NCBI GenBank assembly: GCA_963377175.1
Contig: CAUJNA010003024.1
Coordinates: 124,001 to 188,000, forward strand
Source: Effrenium voratum
Taxonomy: Eukaryota > Sar > Dinophyceae > Suessiales > Symbiodiniaceae
DNA: 64,000 nucleotides
Direction: 5' to 3'
This document shows positions 1 through 11,315 of this stretch, piece after piece. The notes under the pieces are model-generated. The model was not told the origin of the DNA. It was given only the letters and a program-made list of their open reading frames with translations, and did no database searches. How positions within the stretch are numbered: position 1 is the stretch's first letter; each line of letters starts with the position of its first letter. Both the position numbers and the translations under genes were made by a program.

Positions 1-950
1 CCCTTACCCAGAGTCTCTATGGCACTTAAAGAAGCCCATTGCCCAAAAGAAAGGGGTCAAATGGCCCAATTTTGTAGGGTGACGCGCACACTAGTTACCT
101 GGATTTCGTAAATGGTTGGTTTCGGTTGGTCTCCCTAACCAACCCCCAAAAATGGCGCCATCAAAATCACTTTCAACCCAAAAACAACTTTCCTGGATTT
201 CGGTGGGTTTCCCCGCCATCAAAAGACGACAAACCCAAAAACAATACGTGCCAGGGTGTTTTGTTTGCCACCTTTTCTGAGAAAATGGGCGACTGCCTCA
301 AGGAATCCTGAAATTCGATCAATGTTCCACAGAAGGTGGCACACACAAAAACTGAACACGGTCGATCGGTGTGTTAAGAAAATCACGTGTTTTCACCAGG
401 GTCTGGAATATTTCTTAAATGTTTGATGGGGAATAAGAAACGGTGGTGCCAATCCAGAGTCTTGGCCGGATTTCTATTTTTGGTTCATTTTTGAACAAAC
501 CTGGAGAGTAATTCTCCGGCCTTTTGTTAGGCGTTTTGGTTTCCTGGTAGTTTTGGGCGTGTTGGCCGTTCCAAGTGACTTCTAGGAGCTTTGGCCTACC
601 CCCAAACCCAAAAAACGTACTCTTCCGATTTGCGGACGTTTGCCGTGTTTTGCGGGCTTTTTGCGGGCGTTTCGCGGGTAATTCCGGGCGGGAAAATCGC
701 AAAAGGGGCCAATTCTGAAGTATCATCAACATATAGGAGCTTTAGTAGTTTTAGGCGACTTCACGAAAACAAAAACATCGAGATTCGGGAAACAAAAGTT
801 AAAGACGACAACTACGAGGAAATTCATGGAGAATGAATCTCCGGGAAGGTGTTTCTCAGCCTTTGTTGGTCTTGTCCTTGGTGCACTGGTGTGGTTGGGC
901 TTGTTTTGATCCTGGTTGGGGGTCCAGCAAGCCGAAGTGGGGTAGCAGAT
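1..950. other. left edge, no clear gene
   Basis: Positions 8-75 hold the left half of a family A TIR element. The rest, including a GC-rich block at 600-690 with repeated gcggg-type words, contains only short open frames on both strands without a recognisable motif or a convincing exon boundary. Confidence 0.4.
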
Positions 951-954
951 CAGA

Positions 955-1140
955 CGATGAGGACAGAAGTTCAACAGTGTCTCCCAGAGAGCACTCAGCT
1001 GCCTTTCTGTGCCAGCAGCCTTTTCCAGAAATGCCGACTTCCAAGTGCCTGACGCAGACGTGGAGGCGGTGCTTGTGCATGGAGGTGTCCACAACACCAT
1101 GGGTCCATCCTGGAGCGGCTCGCATGTCATGCCGCTTCTC
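955..1140 (-). other. exon-like open island
   Basis: A GC-rich segment between repeats is open on the minus strand. The best frame gives a helix-like peptide (SAFLEKAAGTERQLSALWETL) that looks like ordinary protein. Two further frames (one minus, one plus) are also open here, so the strand is a judgement. No family is recognised. Confidence 0.25.
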
Positions 1141-1211
1141 ACCGCAGATCAGTGCTCCTGTGTTCTCCATGGCCAGGTCCACTTGTGGTTGGGTTGGCTT
1201 TGACCACCTCG

Positions 1212-1702
1212 GTGTCCTTTGCCCAAGGGCCTGAGAATCAGGTGTTTACGCTTTTTTGGCACAGCGCCCAAGTCCAAACTCTGAGCCAGAGGTGTGGTAA
1301 GTTGTCAAAAACGTGTTCGGGGAACATCTGTAGGTCACCAAACCTTGATTTACCGCCTTTAGGTGTAGTACATCTACCCGGCATAGATTTAGAAATCTAA
1401 AGAACAAGTCTACTAGGATTCGGTTCCTATCTCCTTTTGCTGCCGACACAGTTCATTGCCCACTGAGCTAAAAAGTGATGATATAAGACAAGCCTACAAA
1501 GGAATATGTCTGCACATTCCTTGTCTTTTTGGCAGCTAGATGTACTACAGCACGAGGTAAAACAATGTTTGGTAACCTGTAGATTTTCCCCGAACACGTT
1601 TTTGACAACTTACCACACCTCTGGCTCAGAGTTTGGAAATTGGACGCTGCTGCTCAAAAGCGTGAACACCCAATTCTCAGGCCCCTGAGCAAAGGAAACC
1701 AC
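1212..1702. mobile_element. foldback element with ~165-bp inverted repeats
   Basis: The arm at 1212-1376 reappears as an imperfect reverse complement at 1536-1702. Both arms share the long stretch covering the words ccaaactctgagccagag and gtcaaaaacgtgttcgggg. The interior (about 160 bp) shows no open frame of note. This is the longest inverted repeat in the window outside the LTR element; it is a non-autonomous foldback/MITE-like element or a hairpin-forming inversion duplication. Confidence 0.65.
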
Positions 1703-2627
1703 GGTGAGAGTTGGGGCTCGGATAAATCTAATTTTGCTGGTCAGCTTCAGTAAGGGTTGTTTTTGTTTTCTGGAGTGTTTGAGAGTCTCACATAATTTAT
1801 TTCTGGACCAGTAGAGGGTCTAATGTCTTGCTTCATAAACTTTCTTAACACACGCACGGACCGAAACTGGAGTCGCCGAATTTGCCCTGAAAAAAGGGAG
1901 TCCATTACCCAAAAGAAAGGTGTCAAATGGGCCCAGTGTTTTAGGATCATGGAGGGAAACAATTCCCCCCTAGGCAAGTTTCTTAGCAACTGTTGTATTG
2001 GGCAACCCTGGTTGCCACCTACTTGTAGCGGTTCCAATTCCCTGGTTTTGTAGAAGATCAGCGAAACACATGCTTTTGTTTGGGACGAGTAGGAAACCTG
2101 CCTGCACCTGAAGGAATTGTTGCATACTATCCAGTGAGTTTAACTGCCTTTACCGATTTCCTGTATAGCAGATAGCAACTGTGGAAGCTGGGGTCTCCTC
2201 CAAAGCTGTTTGTATTTTGAGGTTGACGAAGTACAAAAAACAATAGAACATTCAGAAGTGTCTGAGTCTGTGTACCCCAGATGTGGGCCAAGGTCAACCA
2301 GCCGATGCAACAACCAAAAGGAAAGCGGCGAAGGGTCACATACTATAACGCAAGGACCCACTGGGTATTCTTGGCGCCCGCCATACAAGCGAACATCCAT
2401 CCAGGACGAAACCCCGCGCCCCCTGAGGAACGCTTGGAATGATTCGATTCGACGCCAGGCAAGCGTTGCGGTTGCAACCATGATTTTATTTCGTGGTGCG
2501 ACATGGATTTCGCAACCATCCACAGTATGTCCAAATGGGTTTGTCTTCTTTCGGTGGCACCCTTTTCGGGTTGGTTTAAAGGGAAACCAAAGGTTTGGGG
2601 GTCCCCTATTTTAAGACACGCCGATGT

Positions 2628-2705
2628 CTTAATGTTGACCCCATATTAATCAACCCCAGTGTATTGAAAAGGGGGGTCCTCTCCAAAAGTGATGATTCGC
2701 CACGT
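2628..2705 (+). repeat. family I TIR element, left half
   Basis: Begins with the family I signature (atgttgacccc, attaatcaaccccag) and a G-run followed by ccaaaagtgatgattc. Related copies lie at 14028, 49597, 51514 and 58341. The right end is not recognisable here. Confidence 0.5.
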
Positions 2706-3032
2706 ACACCCAAAACCACTTTCTGAACCAGCAAGTCCCCGTTTTCAGCTGGTAAAGGTTGGTGTTTTCTAGCCCAAATGTATCCTAGGGACCATTTTGT
2801 GTTGAGCACAATAAACCAGTAGTAAGTTGGTTGGTGCCCAGTAGGGGATGAGGGAATGAACCTGAGGATTCCCCACTCAGATTCCCCGGAAGAGCTCAAA
2901 ATTGTTTAACGTAGTTGGCATTGGGTAAACCATTTTTTGGGGGGGTCCGTCTCAATTGCACCCCTTAGTAAACATAGGTGTCCTCTTTTTTGATTAAAAA
3001 TAGCTGGCGCGGGTTTAGATGTAGTTTCTTCC

Positions 3033-3072
3033 ATTTACCAGGGCCATCTATTTTCCAAAAGGCGACCTATGT
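3033..3072 (+). repeat. family K TIR element, right end
   Basis: The words accagggccatctatttt and aaaaggcgacctatg match the right arm of the complete family K copy at 14708-14815. The left arm is missing. Confidence 0.5.
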
Positions 3073-3116
3073 TTGTAAGTGGTCAACAAGGGCAATCGCT
3101 CTGACTCGACCCCGAG

Positions 3117-3177
3117 GATCTCTACGACCTGGCGGCGGCGATTTGCTCCGAGCGGATCGTAGAGGAGGCGCTTCGGT
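3117..3177 (+). CDS. candidate internal exon, product unknown
   Basis: A GC-rich block directly downstream of a family K remnant reads DLYDLAAAICSERIVEEALR in the + strand, with GC in nearly every third codon position. It is preceded by an AG (3115-3116) and followed by a GTGAGT donor (3178). A stop codon lies just upstream in frame (3102-3104), so it can only be an internal exon. The peptide is helical and not recognised. Confidence 0.35.
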
Positions 3178-3257
3178 GTGAGTTGATTCGCCCCCCCGAG
3201 AAGGGCAATTCCAAGCTCAGTTTCCCTGTGGCGCCCTTTTATTTTTTGTGGGGTGGA

Positions 3258-3383
3258 AGGGTTTCCCTTTAACAGGGCTCCTCAAAAGATAGATTCTGCC
3301 CATTTGACACGTTTTTTTCCACCAGGGAAACCACCATTTACAAGGCAATGTTCACGTGTATAGTGTAAGGATCCCTGTTCAAA
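3258..3383 (+). repeat. family L repeat
   Basis: Shares cagggctcctyaaaagata, catttgacac and aggatccctgtt with copies at 46478-46610 and (right part only) 63738-63803. Confidence 0.5.
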
Positions 3384-3956
3384 AGTCAACCAACCCAAAA
3401 AAAAACGGATGCCCTTTGTTCCCCTGGAAAGGCAAGTGACCCCGGGCCCCGTTTCATTTTTTTCAAGGGATTCCCACCACAACATGCCACAGACCCGGTC
3501 TTTTACAAGAGAATCCGATAACTTGCCCCGGACCTTTTTTTGTTCACAAGGGATGTTCATTGTGTTTACAAGGGAGTCTGACCATGACGTGCCCCAAACC
3601 CAAAAAGGCAACATTATTGTACGGCGGTTGGGTTGGATCTTTGGACCTTGACTTTTTCGTTGAACTTTGTGGATTTTCTTTTGGACCCACGAAAAGGTAT
3701 CCTTTTGCAGAGGGTTCAACAGCAACCAAGTTTAGCAGGTGGTTCAACCTGCTTTCCTGCTTCAACTCGGAGGCCTATGTAAACCACTGCCATCTTGGCA
3801 GAACCCAAATTTGGGGGAAAACGGGCCGCTGCTCGCAAGAATCTGAACAAACGGTTTTTAGCCGATGGCTGGGTGAAGTTTAGCTCCCTTTGCTGTTGAG
3901 TAGACTTTGAGAGCCAGGAGTTGACGACCTGTCCTACAAATATAAGTGAAGGAACC

Positions 3957-4028
3957 GCTAGAGTCTCCACGGCCCCTGTACACATGGGGTCATGACCCCT
4001 TTCTTTTGGGTAATGACCAACCATGTTT
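3957..4028 (+). repeat. family A TIR element, left half
   Basis: Starts with ctagagtctccacggcccc and runs into the family A interior (gggtcatgacccctttcttttgggtaatgacc split over the copy). The right TIR is lost. Confidence 0.55.
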
Positions 4029-6530
4029 GAACGGTAATGGATACTTCAGGCAGTTTGCGCTGGGAAACAAATTCGAAATGCCGATGCTGGCTGTTTTTTC
4101 CTAGTTTCAGTGCAGGGGAAAGTGGCTGGAACAAAAGCAGAAACTTGGCGATCCAGGTGCTTACACATACACATCGACACTTTTCGTCCAAACATTGACA
4201 TGTTTGCTGTCAAAATGCATGTGAAATGCAGTTTTCAGCTTCTAAAAACGATGCTCTAAGAATGACTCTTTTTTGGACCTAAATTATAGCATCAGTACTG
4301 AGTGCAATCCAGGCTTGAAGATCGAAGATCATCTCGCAACTCTTTCTGGGATTCTTCTTTCTGCAATCTTTCAATCCAGGATGTGTTAGCACGCGTGGTA
4401 GCACATATCATTCAAGCTTTTTGGGGGCCAGGGTTGAGGATGCTCTAAAACGATGTCTGTGGAATCTTGAATAGTTGGCCTTCGATCCAGGGCAACATGA
4501 TCAGAGCGAATGCTGGAAACACCGCGTGTTACAGCATTGTCTGCCAAGAATAAGGTCTAAGGTTGAAACACTTTTCTGTCCTTGGTTTGGCTCAGTTCTT
4601 GATTGGTTAAAACCACATGGAGTTAGATAAGGACAACAACCGTTATGAACTTTATTTTATCCAGTTTTAATTGGCCATGACACTAGCTGTGTTCTCCAAT
4701 CTTGACTTTTGAATCGAACAAGAAACTGCAACCGGTTAAAGTTGAATTTGACTTGAACTCGAAATCATTCTAATTGTCATATTCTTCCTATACTTGAACT
4801 TCAACAGCTGTTCTTGACAGTGGTTGAGTCGTAATAGACAAGTAACGCACAACTGAGATAGCTGCTTTGTAAGTTTGATTCAAATACACTTAGTTAGAAT
4901 GTACATGGAACCATGCACAAACAACCAACTAACATGTAGATGCAACTGCGGACATGAAGTATTTGTATGTTTGATTTGGAGTTCCTTTCCCCCAAGTGGG
5001 TTATTTGTTGAGTGTCCTTGTAAAACAGAAATACTAAGCTGCCAAAGCATGCTTCGCGTACTACTCTTTTGCTGAACGTTGTGCTTCTTGAGCTGGGGCT
5101 GTCAAAGTGCACTTCGCAGACTCCAGCATCACTTTAAACGCACTTCGCGTTCGAGCTGTTTATCTAGGGGGTCCTTCTGAACGTTGAGCTTAACTTCTGC
5201 TTGGTTTGACTTTGCATGGAGTTGAAGGTCCTGTCAGCTCAGTTCAGAGTCCTTCCAGTCTGGCCAAAAACGTGAGTTCTGGACGAAAACTTGAGTATTT
5301 CAAGGGGGGGCACATATATATATATATCGATATAATAATTGAACATACGTAATTGAATGGTATGCCATGCCCCACCCCACGTTCTCCTTTCAAAAGCAAC
5401 TGCGCTTTGCTCGGTCTGCGCAATCTCCTGTTTATTTGCCAGCTCCATCGTCTCCCTGTGAGAAGCGCTCAAGATGCAAGCGAGAAGTGCTTGAAGTGCT
5501 TCGGCTCAAGTTCCTAGTGGCCTTGGTCTAACTTGGTCAAAATGAAGCCTCTCTTTCCAGGATGCTACGCACATGCTTGTCCTGTGCAAGTTGCAACCAA
5601 CGTGTTTTAGGACCTGTTTAAGGGCCCCTGGCAAGCCTACAGTCCCTCCTTGGGCCAAAGACTTGTTCCTTTTTGAAGGATCAACCACAACAGTAAGTCA
5701 TGACCATGTGAGGGGTTGCTCAACTTAAGCGATTTAAGCTTTGGGAAAGATCATGGCTAAAGCAGCTTCTGAGCTGTGCACACATGATTTTCCTGTGGGC
5801 CGGGAATACTTCGGGACATATATTCACCCGGTTTATCCCCATTCTCTTCCACAGTTCTTCTAATCATCCAGCAAGAATCCCGAGGTCTTTAAAATGCAAT
5901 CGTCCGACAAAGACTCCAAGAAAACGAAATAGAGAAAGCCAGAACAAAAGAAATGAGTAGATCAAGAGAGTAAGAGCAAAATAGAAATCAAGGAAGGGGC
6001 ACGCACAAGTACAAGGGTCTAGGCAGTATTATAGGCTTGCGGGGTACTGCAGAACCATTGGTCAGTCAGGATCATGGGATCAATACATAAGGGCACAAAC
6101 AATAGAATGGGGTTGTGAGGTACCTCAAAACCAAAGTCAGAATCGCAGGGGCAAAATCTTAACCCGAAGTTCATTTCGCCCCACTTTGAAACCAAGGGAA
6201 GCTGTGGCTTGTTGGTATGTACAGGGAAACAGTTCTTGGGTTTCTGAGGTTGCGATATGGGTTTTGTCCATGCACAGTAGGAGCGAAATTTTGAGAATAC
6301 ATCTTTGGGGCTACTTGCTTTGTCGGATCTTTGGTCTTTATCTTTTTGTTGAAACAGGTGGGAATTTGTCCGAATTGAACTCACAAACATAAAATGTGAA
6401 ACACTTTGCGCTTGGGGAAGAAGAGAAGGGACTGTGGAAGGCATGAGAAGGTGCTGCGAGCCTGGAAGACCTTGGGAGTTACCCCAGGGATGGATGAAAG
6501 CCTGTAAATAGTCTTGCTGGTGCGATCAGC
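4029..6530. other. AT-richer stretch, no gene seen
   Basis: No TIR element, exon-like island or RNA gene is recognised in about 2.5 kb. A TA microsatellite lies at 5310-5335. Around 5040-5160 there are loosely repeated words (cacttcgcg, gagctggggctg) that recur in the tandem array at 59330-59620. Open frames are short and unremarkable. Confidence 0.4.
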
Positions 6531-6596
6531 AGGGAATGAGAATTGAAATGACCCCGAGAGAACCAACCCTAGGTTCATTCCATTTCTCATTCCCTA
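6531..6596. repeat. short inverted repeat (gggaatgagaa family)
   Basis: agggaatgagaattgaaatga is mirrored by tcattccatttctcattcccta. The same words recur singly at 11461-11485 and 49520-49545. Just outside, gagcctgg...gggagttacccca is duplicated (6458 and 6657). Confidence 0.45.
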
Positions 6597-7946
6597 CCTA
6601 CACCGATCGCAAGTAGTGGGATTGTAGGGATCAATCGATTTGGCTCAAAAACCCTGGGAGCCTGGCAAACCTTTTGGGAGTTACCCCATGGATGAAGCCA
6701 TGGGGCAACCCACCAATCCCAACTGCAGGATTTTGCCTATCAACACAGCTAACTCGCCGGATCTCAACGGCGCTTTCTCCAGTAGGCCTGAGCTTGTGGG
6801 AGTTGGTGAGGAAATCGGGACCCAGCACCGACGTGTATTTGCTCCAAAAGGGATCAAGCCTGCAAATAAAGGGGCGTACCACCTGCCTACTGCAGGAGTT
6901 TGTCCATCCACTGTTTTTTTTTGACTCCAACAAAGTCCAACGAAGCTCTCGCATCCTCGCGAGGCGCGCGGACCACAGGCCTGCACAGTGCGAAGGCCGG
7001 ATTTGAGACCAAGCCATCCATTCGAGCGCTCTCAGCGGATTTGCAGCCACGTGTTTTTGGTTTTTGTTCGTTGGATGGGTCAGTTGCAAGGATGGGAGGG
7101 AGGGTATCACTACAAACTTAGGCAAGAGGAAAGCAAGGGCGAATCCACTTGCAACTGCCCATGAAGGTTTCCTTTCTGACAGTCCCTTCACTGAAAACCC
7201 CTGCTTCCATTTGCTTAAGTTGTTTTTCCCTGTTGGTTTTAAAGGGGAGCGATTTCACTCACCATATATTCTTTCATATTTTTCCAGGGGGCCTGAATTG
7301 GTGAAGCACATGGCCTGGAAAGCTCCAAGAGTGGGTTCTGGAACACCGATCTCAGCTTACCGAAACGCTCAACTGAAGGGCTTTCCCGGATCAGTTTGCT
7401 TTTCCCACACCATATGATTCTCAAATCGCCAAGATGTGGAGGCGGTGATTCACCCTTGCGTTTACCCTTGGCGAGATGTAGAAGGGCTGTTTTCAAGTTG
7501 CTGACTTGGCATCAACTCATGATCATACAGCCATTGGTGACTCTTACTACTGTGGACGAAACCCATTTCGCACAACCCAAGAAGCCATGGTTAAACCATT
7601 GTTTGTTGGTATTAGGTTGGTCCAAGCGTCAGGATGAAGACTGGGCAGACCACTTCTGCGGAGAACTTGGATGTCCAACCAACGTGAGGTAACTAGGTTA
7701 TAACCATGGTTATAACACGGTCGTTGTTGGGACATATGTCGCATTTGTGCTTATTGTGGTTTTGTGGGAAATCCGCACTTAACTGCTAGAATCTAAAGTT
7801 CTGCTCCCCTTCCAACATCAACCAAGATAAGGGGATCAACTCCAGTTTCCTAAGTTACAGCCAGGGTATACAACCTACTTATTAAGTTGGTTGGACATCC
7901 GGGAAGTCACAGGACCAAAGGATCCGGCAAAGCAAGCTCACACTCT

Positions 7947-8063
7947 ATGGCTGTGGAAGTCAAAGCCGTTTTGGGATCCCATTTTGGTAGGTGCACCACG
8001 CATTTTACATCCTATTTGCGTGGGGATTGGGATACTGGGGGTACGCTTTTGACCCATGGCCAT
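7947..8063 (+). repeat. family G TIR element
   Basis: Starts atggctgtggaagtcaaag and ends cttttgacccatggccat, with the family G interior (ccattttggtaggtgcaccac). Other copies: 41330-41460, 46636-46720 and the split copy at 17034/18092. Confidence 0.6.
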
Positions 8064-8344
8064 ATACATGCTTGATAATCCGTATTTCAGGCTTTGGTAT
8101 TCTTGCAAGAAATGCATATGCTTGGGGCGGTTTTCCTTTGACGCCATCATGAGGGTAATTTTCAGGATGTCGCTTGAATGGGCCCAGTTTGCCCAGTGCG
8201 TGTTTGATCCGCCCAAGTGCACGATCTAAAACCGAGCAATTCCGTGAAAGGTCCCTGATGGGTTTGCTCATACAGGTTGCTGAGTTGTATCAAGTGCAGA
8301 TGAAATTTGAAGACACTACTGGGCCCACTGCCGTGAGATGAAGA

Positions 8345-8433
8345 CTCACTAGCTGAGTTACTGGACTTTGGTCACTTTTGGGGGGGAAGAAATGGAAAGT
8401 TTGGTTTGGGCCATCCACTCTATCGGAAGTGAG
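8345..8433 (+). repeat. family F TIR element, degenerate
   Basis: Has ctgagttactggacttt near the left end and gggccatccactc...ggaagtgag at the right end, as in the better family F copies. Confidence 0.4.
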
Positions 8434-8459
8434 GAGATGGATGAAAGACCCTATGTTGA

Positions 8460-8588
8460 CAAAAGGCAGCCCGGATGACCTTGGGTTATTTTGGTGACTT
8501 TGCCGTGCCTTTCACCATTCTGCTTCCGGACCTAAGATTGGAAGGAATGGACAAAATACCCTCCCCACGTTGCCATGGCACCCGATAG
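8460..8588 (+). CDS. candidate exon, product unknown
   Basis: Open on the + strand between two in-frame stops; the peptide (YFGDFAVPFTILLPDLRL and onward) looks like a folded protein segment with a hydrophobic core. No splice site is fixed and third-position GC is mixed, so this is weak. Confidence 0.22.
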   Translation, partial: QKAARMTLGYFGDFAVPFTILLPDLRLEGMDKIPSPRCHGTR

Positions 8589-8671
8589 GGACCCGGTGCC
8601 TTTGAGCGCAAACTGGTCTTAGAGGTATTCTCCAGGTGCCATGTGGGCGGAAGGGTATTTGTTTCTCCTAG

Positions 8672-8789
8672 GTCCCCCAGCTAGGTGCTCTTTTTAACCC
8701 CTTTTTTGGTTGGGAGGGTTCCCTTACTAAAATAGACGTCCTGAAACAAGTTGGTACCCAAATTCTAACCTCTCCATTGGAGGACCTAG
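8672..8789 (+). repeat. family D TIR element (introner-like)
   Basis: Preceded by CTAG, begins GTCCCCCAG and ends GGAGGACCTAG, so it is GT...AG as it stands. The interior is the family D signature (ttggttgggagggttccc, ctaaaatagac, ggtaccc, attctaacctctc). Confidence 0.7.
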
Positions 8790-9156
8790 TCTCAATAGGG
8801 AAGACATTGGCTTTGCGGGGAAAGGCCCACAAGGAATTAGGAGATCCCAGATGCTGATTGAAATGCAGGCAAGTAAAAACAAGTGCACATGGTAAATGAC
8901 AGTTGGTTGTTCTTGTTCTCTGCTTGTTGCGAAATTGAGTTGGAACCAACCGTACCTAGGATGTAAGTGGCCATGAGGTTAATTTACTTGTTGCTAGGGT
9001 TGGTATTCGAATGGGGTGTGGGTCCTTGAACATGGGGCTCGGTTTGAATTTGGTTTCCCGTCACAAGCAAGCTGAGCAAGAAGCGCAATCTCCCCCAAAA
9101 TGGTGGGTTGCTTTTTGGGGGTCCTTTAAAACACACACGCACACACACAAGGGGGG

Positions 9157-9254
9157 TACCTGGAGTCTCCATGACCCTTAAAAAATAGGTCCATGACCCC
9201 ATTATTTAGGGTAATGACCAACCATTTTTGATTTGGGTCATGGAGACTCCAGGC
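9157..9254 (+). repeat. family A TIR element
   Basis: Complete copy: (g)tacctggagtctccatgaccc at the left, gggtcatggagactccaggc at the right (spelled with small losses), and an internal subterminal repeat around atgacc/gaccaacc. Confidence 0.7.
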
Positions 9255-9419
9255 ACAAACACACACAAGGGGGGTAGCCTCAAACACAAAGACAGATAGT
9301 TTCCCAAGGACTTATTGCCCAAAGCGAATCGACCGGATCTGACCTTTGGGTGCCCCATTGGTCCATGTTTAGTCATGGCCCGAATAAGTTTTCACCTTTT
9401 TTATGTCTGGGTGTCTCAG

Positions 9420-9548
9420 GGGCAAATGAAAGAACAATCCCCAAGCAAGAACAAAGCTAACAAGGAGAGTCTCATTTGGGCAAATGATAGCAAGCTCACG
9501 GATTCAGGGGCTGAAAAGAGCTCACGTACGATAAAGGTTGATATTTAA
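9420..9548 (+). CDS. candidate terminal exon, product unknown
   Basis: Starts after an AG acceptor (gtgtctcag) and runs to TAA at 9546-9548. The peptide is lysine/serine-rich (KEQSPSKNKANKESLIW in part). It looks like a hydrophilic C-terminal tail, but nothing identifies it. Confidence 0.28.
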   Translation, partial: GQMKEQSPSKNKANKESLIWANDSKLTDSGAEKSSRTIKVDI

Positions 9549-9590
9549 AGAGTTCGAAGCCAAAAGGTAACCAAGCATCAACCAACCATA

Positions 9591-9687
9591 TACCTGGAGT
9601 CTCCATGACCCTTCAAAAATGGTTGGTCATTACCCAAAAGAATGGGGTCATGAACCCATCTTTAAGGGGTCATGGAGACTCCAGGTA
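9591..9687 (-). repeat. family A TIR element
   Basis: Complete copy with ~25-bp inverted ends (tacctggagtctccatgaccc). Its interior reads as the reverse complement of the 9157 copy. The exon-like island at 9689 follows immediately. Confidence 0.7.
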
Positions 9688-9688
9688 G

Positions 9689-9865
9689 TGGATCAGTTCT
9701 TTTGAGAGCCAGCCCATCGTGTTGGATTCCTCTGATATCGCAACATCTCAGGGCGCAGATGCTTTTCAAGCCCTCCAGCGTTTGGGGCCACCCGGTCGGG
9801 GAGCCCACCTTGAGCCACGCATTGGGCTGCGGGATTTTAAGGGCCATGTGCTGCGTTGGGATTGA
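9689..9865 (+). CDS. candidate exon after family A element
   Basis: Open on + from just after the family A copy (TAG in frame at 9686-9688 makes GTAG the likely acceptor) to TGA at 9863-9865. The translation looks like ordinary protein (IVLDSSDIATSQGADAFQAL in part) with GC-rich third positions. The minus strand is also open over the whole island (a frame starting MALKIPQPNAW), so the strand is uncertain. The product is unknown. Confidence 0.35.
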   Translation, partial: WISSFESQPIVLDSSDIATSQGADAFQALQRLGPPGRGAHLEPRIGLRDFKGHVLRWD

Positions 9866-9962
9866 ATTGAAATGTGTTTAACCTGTTTTTGTGGGCCGCT
9901 TTTAAAGGAAACAACAAGCAAGCCGGATTTTGTTTGCGGGTTCTACTGTCCTTTTTTTGAGG

Positions 9963-10062
9963 TGCCTAGACTCTCCTTCTGACCCTTTAAACATGGTTGG
10001 TCATGACCCGGGTTGGTCATGACCCGAATCTTTCTTTTGGGCAATGAACCAGCCATTGTTTA
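9963..10062 (+). repeat. family A TIR element, right end lost
   Basis: Left TIR (gcctagactctccttctgaccc) and interior are present, including a local duplication of ggttggtcatgacccg. The right TIR is absent. Confidence 0.5.
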
Positions 10063-10358
10063 AGGTTCTTTTCAAAAACCGATCGCTGTTTCGCCTGGGG
10101 TTCTATCGTTTTCTGGAAAGAAGGATCCCTGGAAAGAATGGGGAAGTGTCCCCTAGAGAGATGGCTGAAACCTGTTTGAAGTCAGCACTAGCTTCTCTGC
10201 AAAGAGCTGGTATTACCCTCCTGCAAATTAACGTGGGGACCAGAAAACCATCCTCTCCTCTTGGGGGAGCTCTGTTTGGGTTTCAAGAGGATGGTAGTCT
10301 TTCAATCCCCTCCCCTGCTCTTCCATGTGAGGAAAGTAGGCCCAGAAAGCCATCCTAG
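10044..10358 (+). CDS. open frame, possible exon
   Basis: An uninterrupted + frame whose middle part (EMAETCLKSALASLQRAGIT) reads like a helical protein region. Its 5' part overlaps the decayed family A copy and its 3' part lies in an inverted-repeat-rich stretch, so only about 10080-10240 is likely to be coding. Not recognised. Confidence 0.28.
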   Translation: MNQPLFKVLFKNRSLFRLGFYRFLERRIPGKNGEVSPREMAETCLKSALASLQRAGITLLQINVGTRKPSSPLGGALFGFQEDGSLSIPSPALPCEESRPRKPS

Positions 10359-10451
10359 GAATCTTCTCTTGTGAAATGGACCTCTGGGTTTCCATGCTGA
10401 TTTGTAGGGGAGTTTTCTCCAAAGGGTCCTGTTGTTAGGCTTCAAGAACGC

Positions 10452-10752
10452 TCAGATACCAGGACCCGCGTCAGGCCCTGGGAGAGCATTCGAAATTCGG
10501 ACGTGACAAAAACGACCCTTCAACACGGTTGAGAGACGTTGCAACCCAAAAATATGGTTGGTGAGGTCAACCATCGTTTGAGGGTCCAGGTAGCTTATTT
10601 CCTGCTTTACTCTCTCCACCCGCAGCCCTTGTGTTTGGATCAAGCCGGGGCGAGGTTTCACTGAGACGCCATAGATGCCTTAGACCCACCCAAGCTGTCG
10701 CCCGCGATCACAAGCTGAACGCCAGCGTCTTGAAAGACTCTCTCCCCGAGTG
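10452..10752 (-). CDS. two adjacent exon-like frames, minus strand
   Basis: On the minus strand 10750-10661 gives a peptide with the words ERVFQDAGVQLVIAGDSLGG, and 10661-10452 in another frame gives EISYLDPQTMVDLTNHIFG and onward to a TGA. Both look like real protein, and the frame change at 10661 sits at a GTGAAA that could be a donor. The GDSLG turn after an alternating hydrophobic strand resembles the corresponding strand-turn of ketopantoate hydroxymethyltransferase-like TIM barrels, but one motif does not establish that family. This could be part of a minus-strand gene or a decayed gene. Confidence 0.33.
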
Positions 10753-11018
10753 CTCAAATATTCATGCCCCTCAAAAGTAAAACTATCAAATGCTTAAGAA
10801 CAAACAAATGCAAAAAAACACTTAAAACCAAAAACCACTAACAAACAACTGCTTTAACAAGCTGCAATGAAATACACGTCGGTGGTCTGCGGATTTCCTC
10901 ACCAACTCCCACAATCTCAGGGCTCCAACTCGAGCAAGCCCCGTTTAGATCGATCCGTTAACTTCGCTAACTGGTGAACCCCTGCGGATGGGCAAAGTCC
11001 TGCTCTTGAGATTGGTAG

Positions 11019-11217
11019 TTGATCCCGCTATTTGTGGAGTTGCATCCATCCCAACTGGTGCGAAGTGGCATTTGTGCATCAGTATTGAAGCCCGAGTCCA
11101 ATCCTTGCATCATCGGTTTCGCCGCCATGACGCTGCCCGTGCTGTGTTTCGTGGTGGGCGTGTGTGTGGTGGGAACACTGCTACTGCTGGCCACTTGGAC
11201 AGAATCGACCTTGTTGG
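11019..11217 (+). CDS. candidate exon with a transmembrane helix
   Basis: Open on +; the 3' part encodes a clear membrane span (PVLCFVVGVCVVGTLLLLATW) with GC-rich third positions. The frame runs up to 11217, and the next bases GTGTGGCTC start family H element 11218-11315. Skipping that element joins the frame in phase to 11316 onward, which stays open for 32 codons. Membrane protein of unknown family. Confidence 0.42.
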
Positions 11218-11315
11218 GTGTGGCTCAAAATTAAAGAGCTAGGGCAAGCCGCAGGTTTTCGTCTTTTCCATGTACCCCTTGGTGCCATGTTGGGCTCCAT
11301 GTCTTTGAGCCACAG
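11218..11315 (+). repeat. family H TIR element (introner-like)
   Basis: Begins GTGTGGCTCAAAATT and ends GAGCCACAG, so the element is itself a 98-bp GT...AG unit with inverted ends. The interior contains gcaggttttcgtcttttcc, tgccatgttgggctcc. Its removal preserves an open frame (see flanking islands). Confidence 0.65.

Noticed and set aside
6631..7191. A 186-codon minus-strand frame
   Set aside because: It crosses repeat-derived sequence, and the GC-rich part (6935-7055) is equally open on +; no splice or family support.
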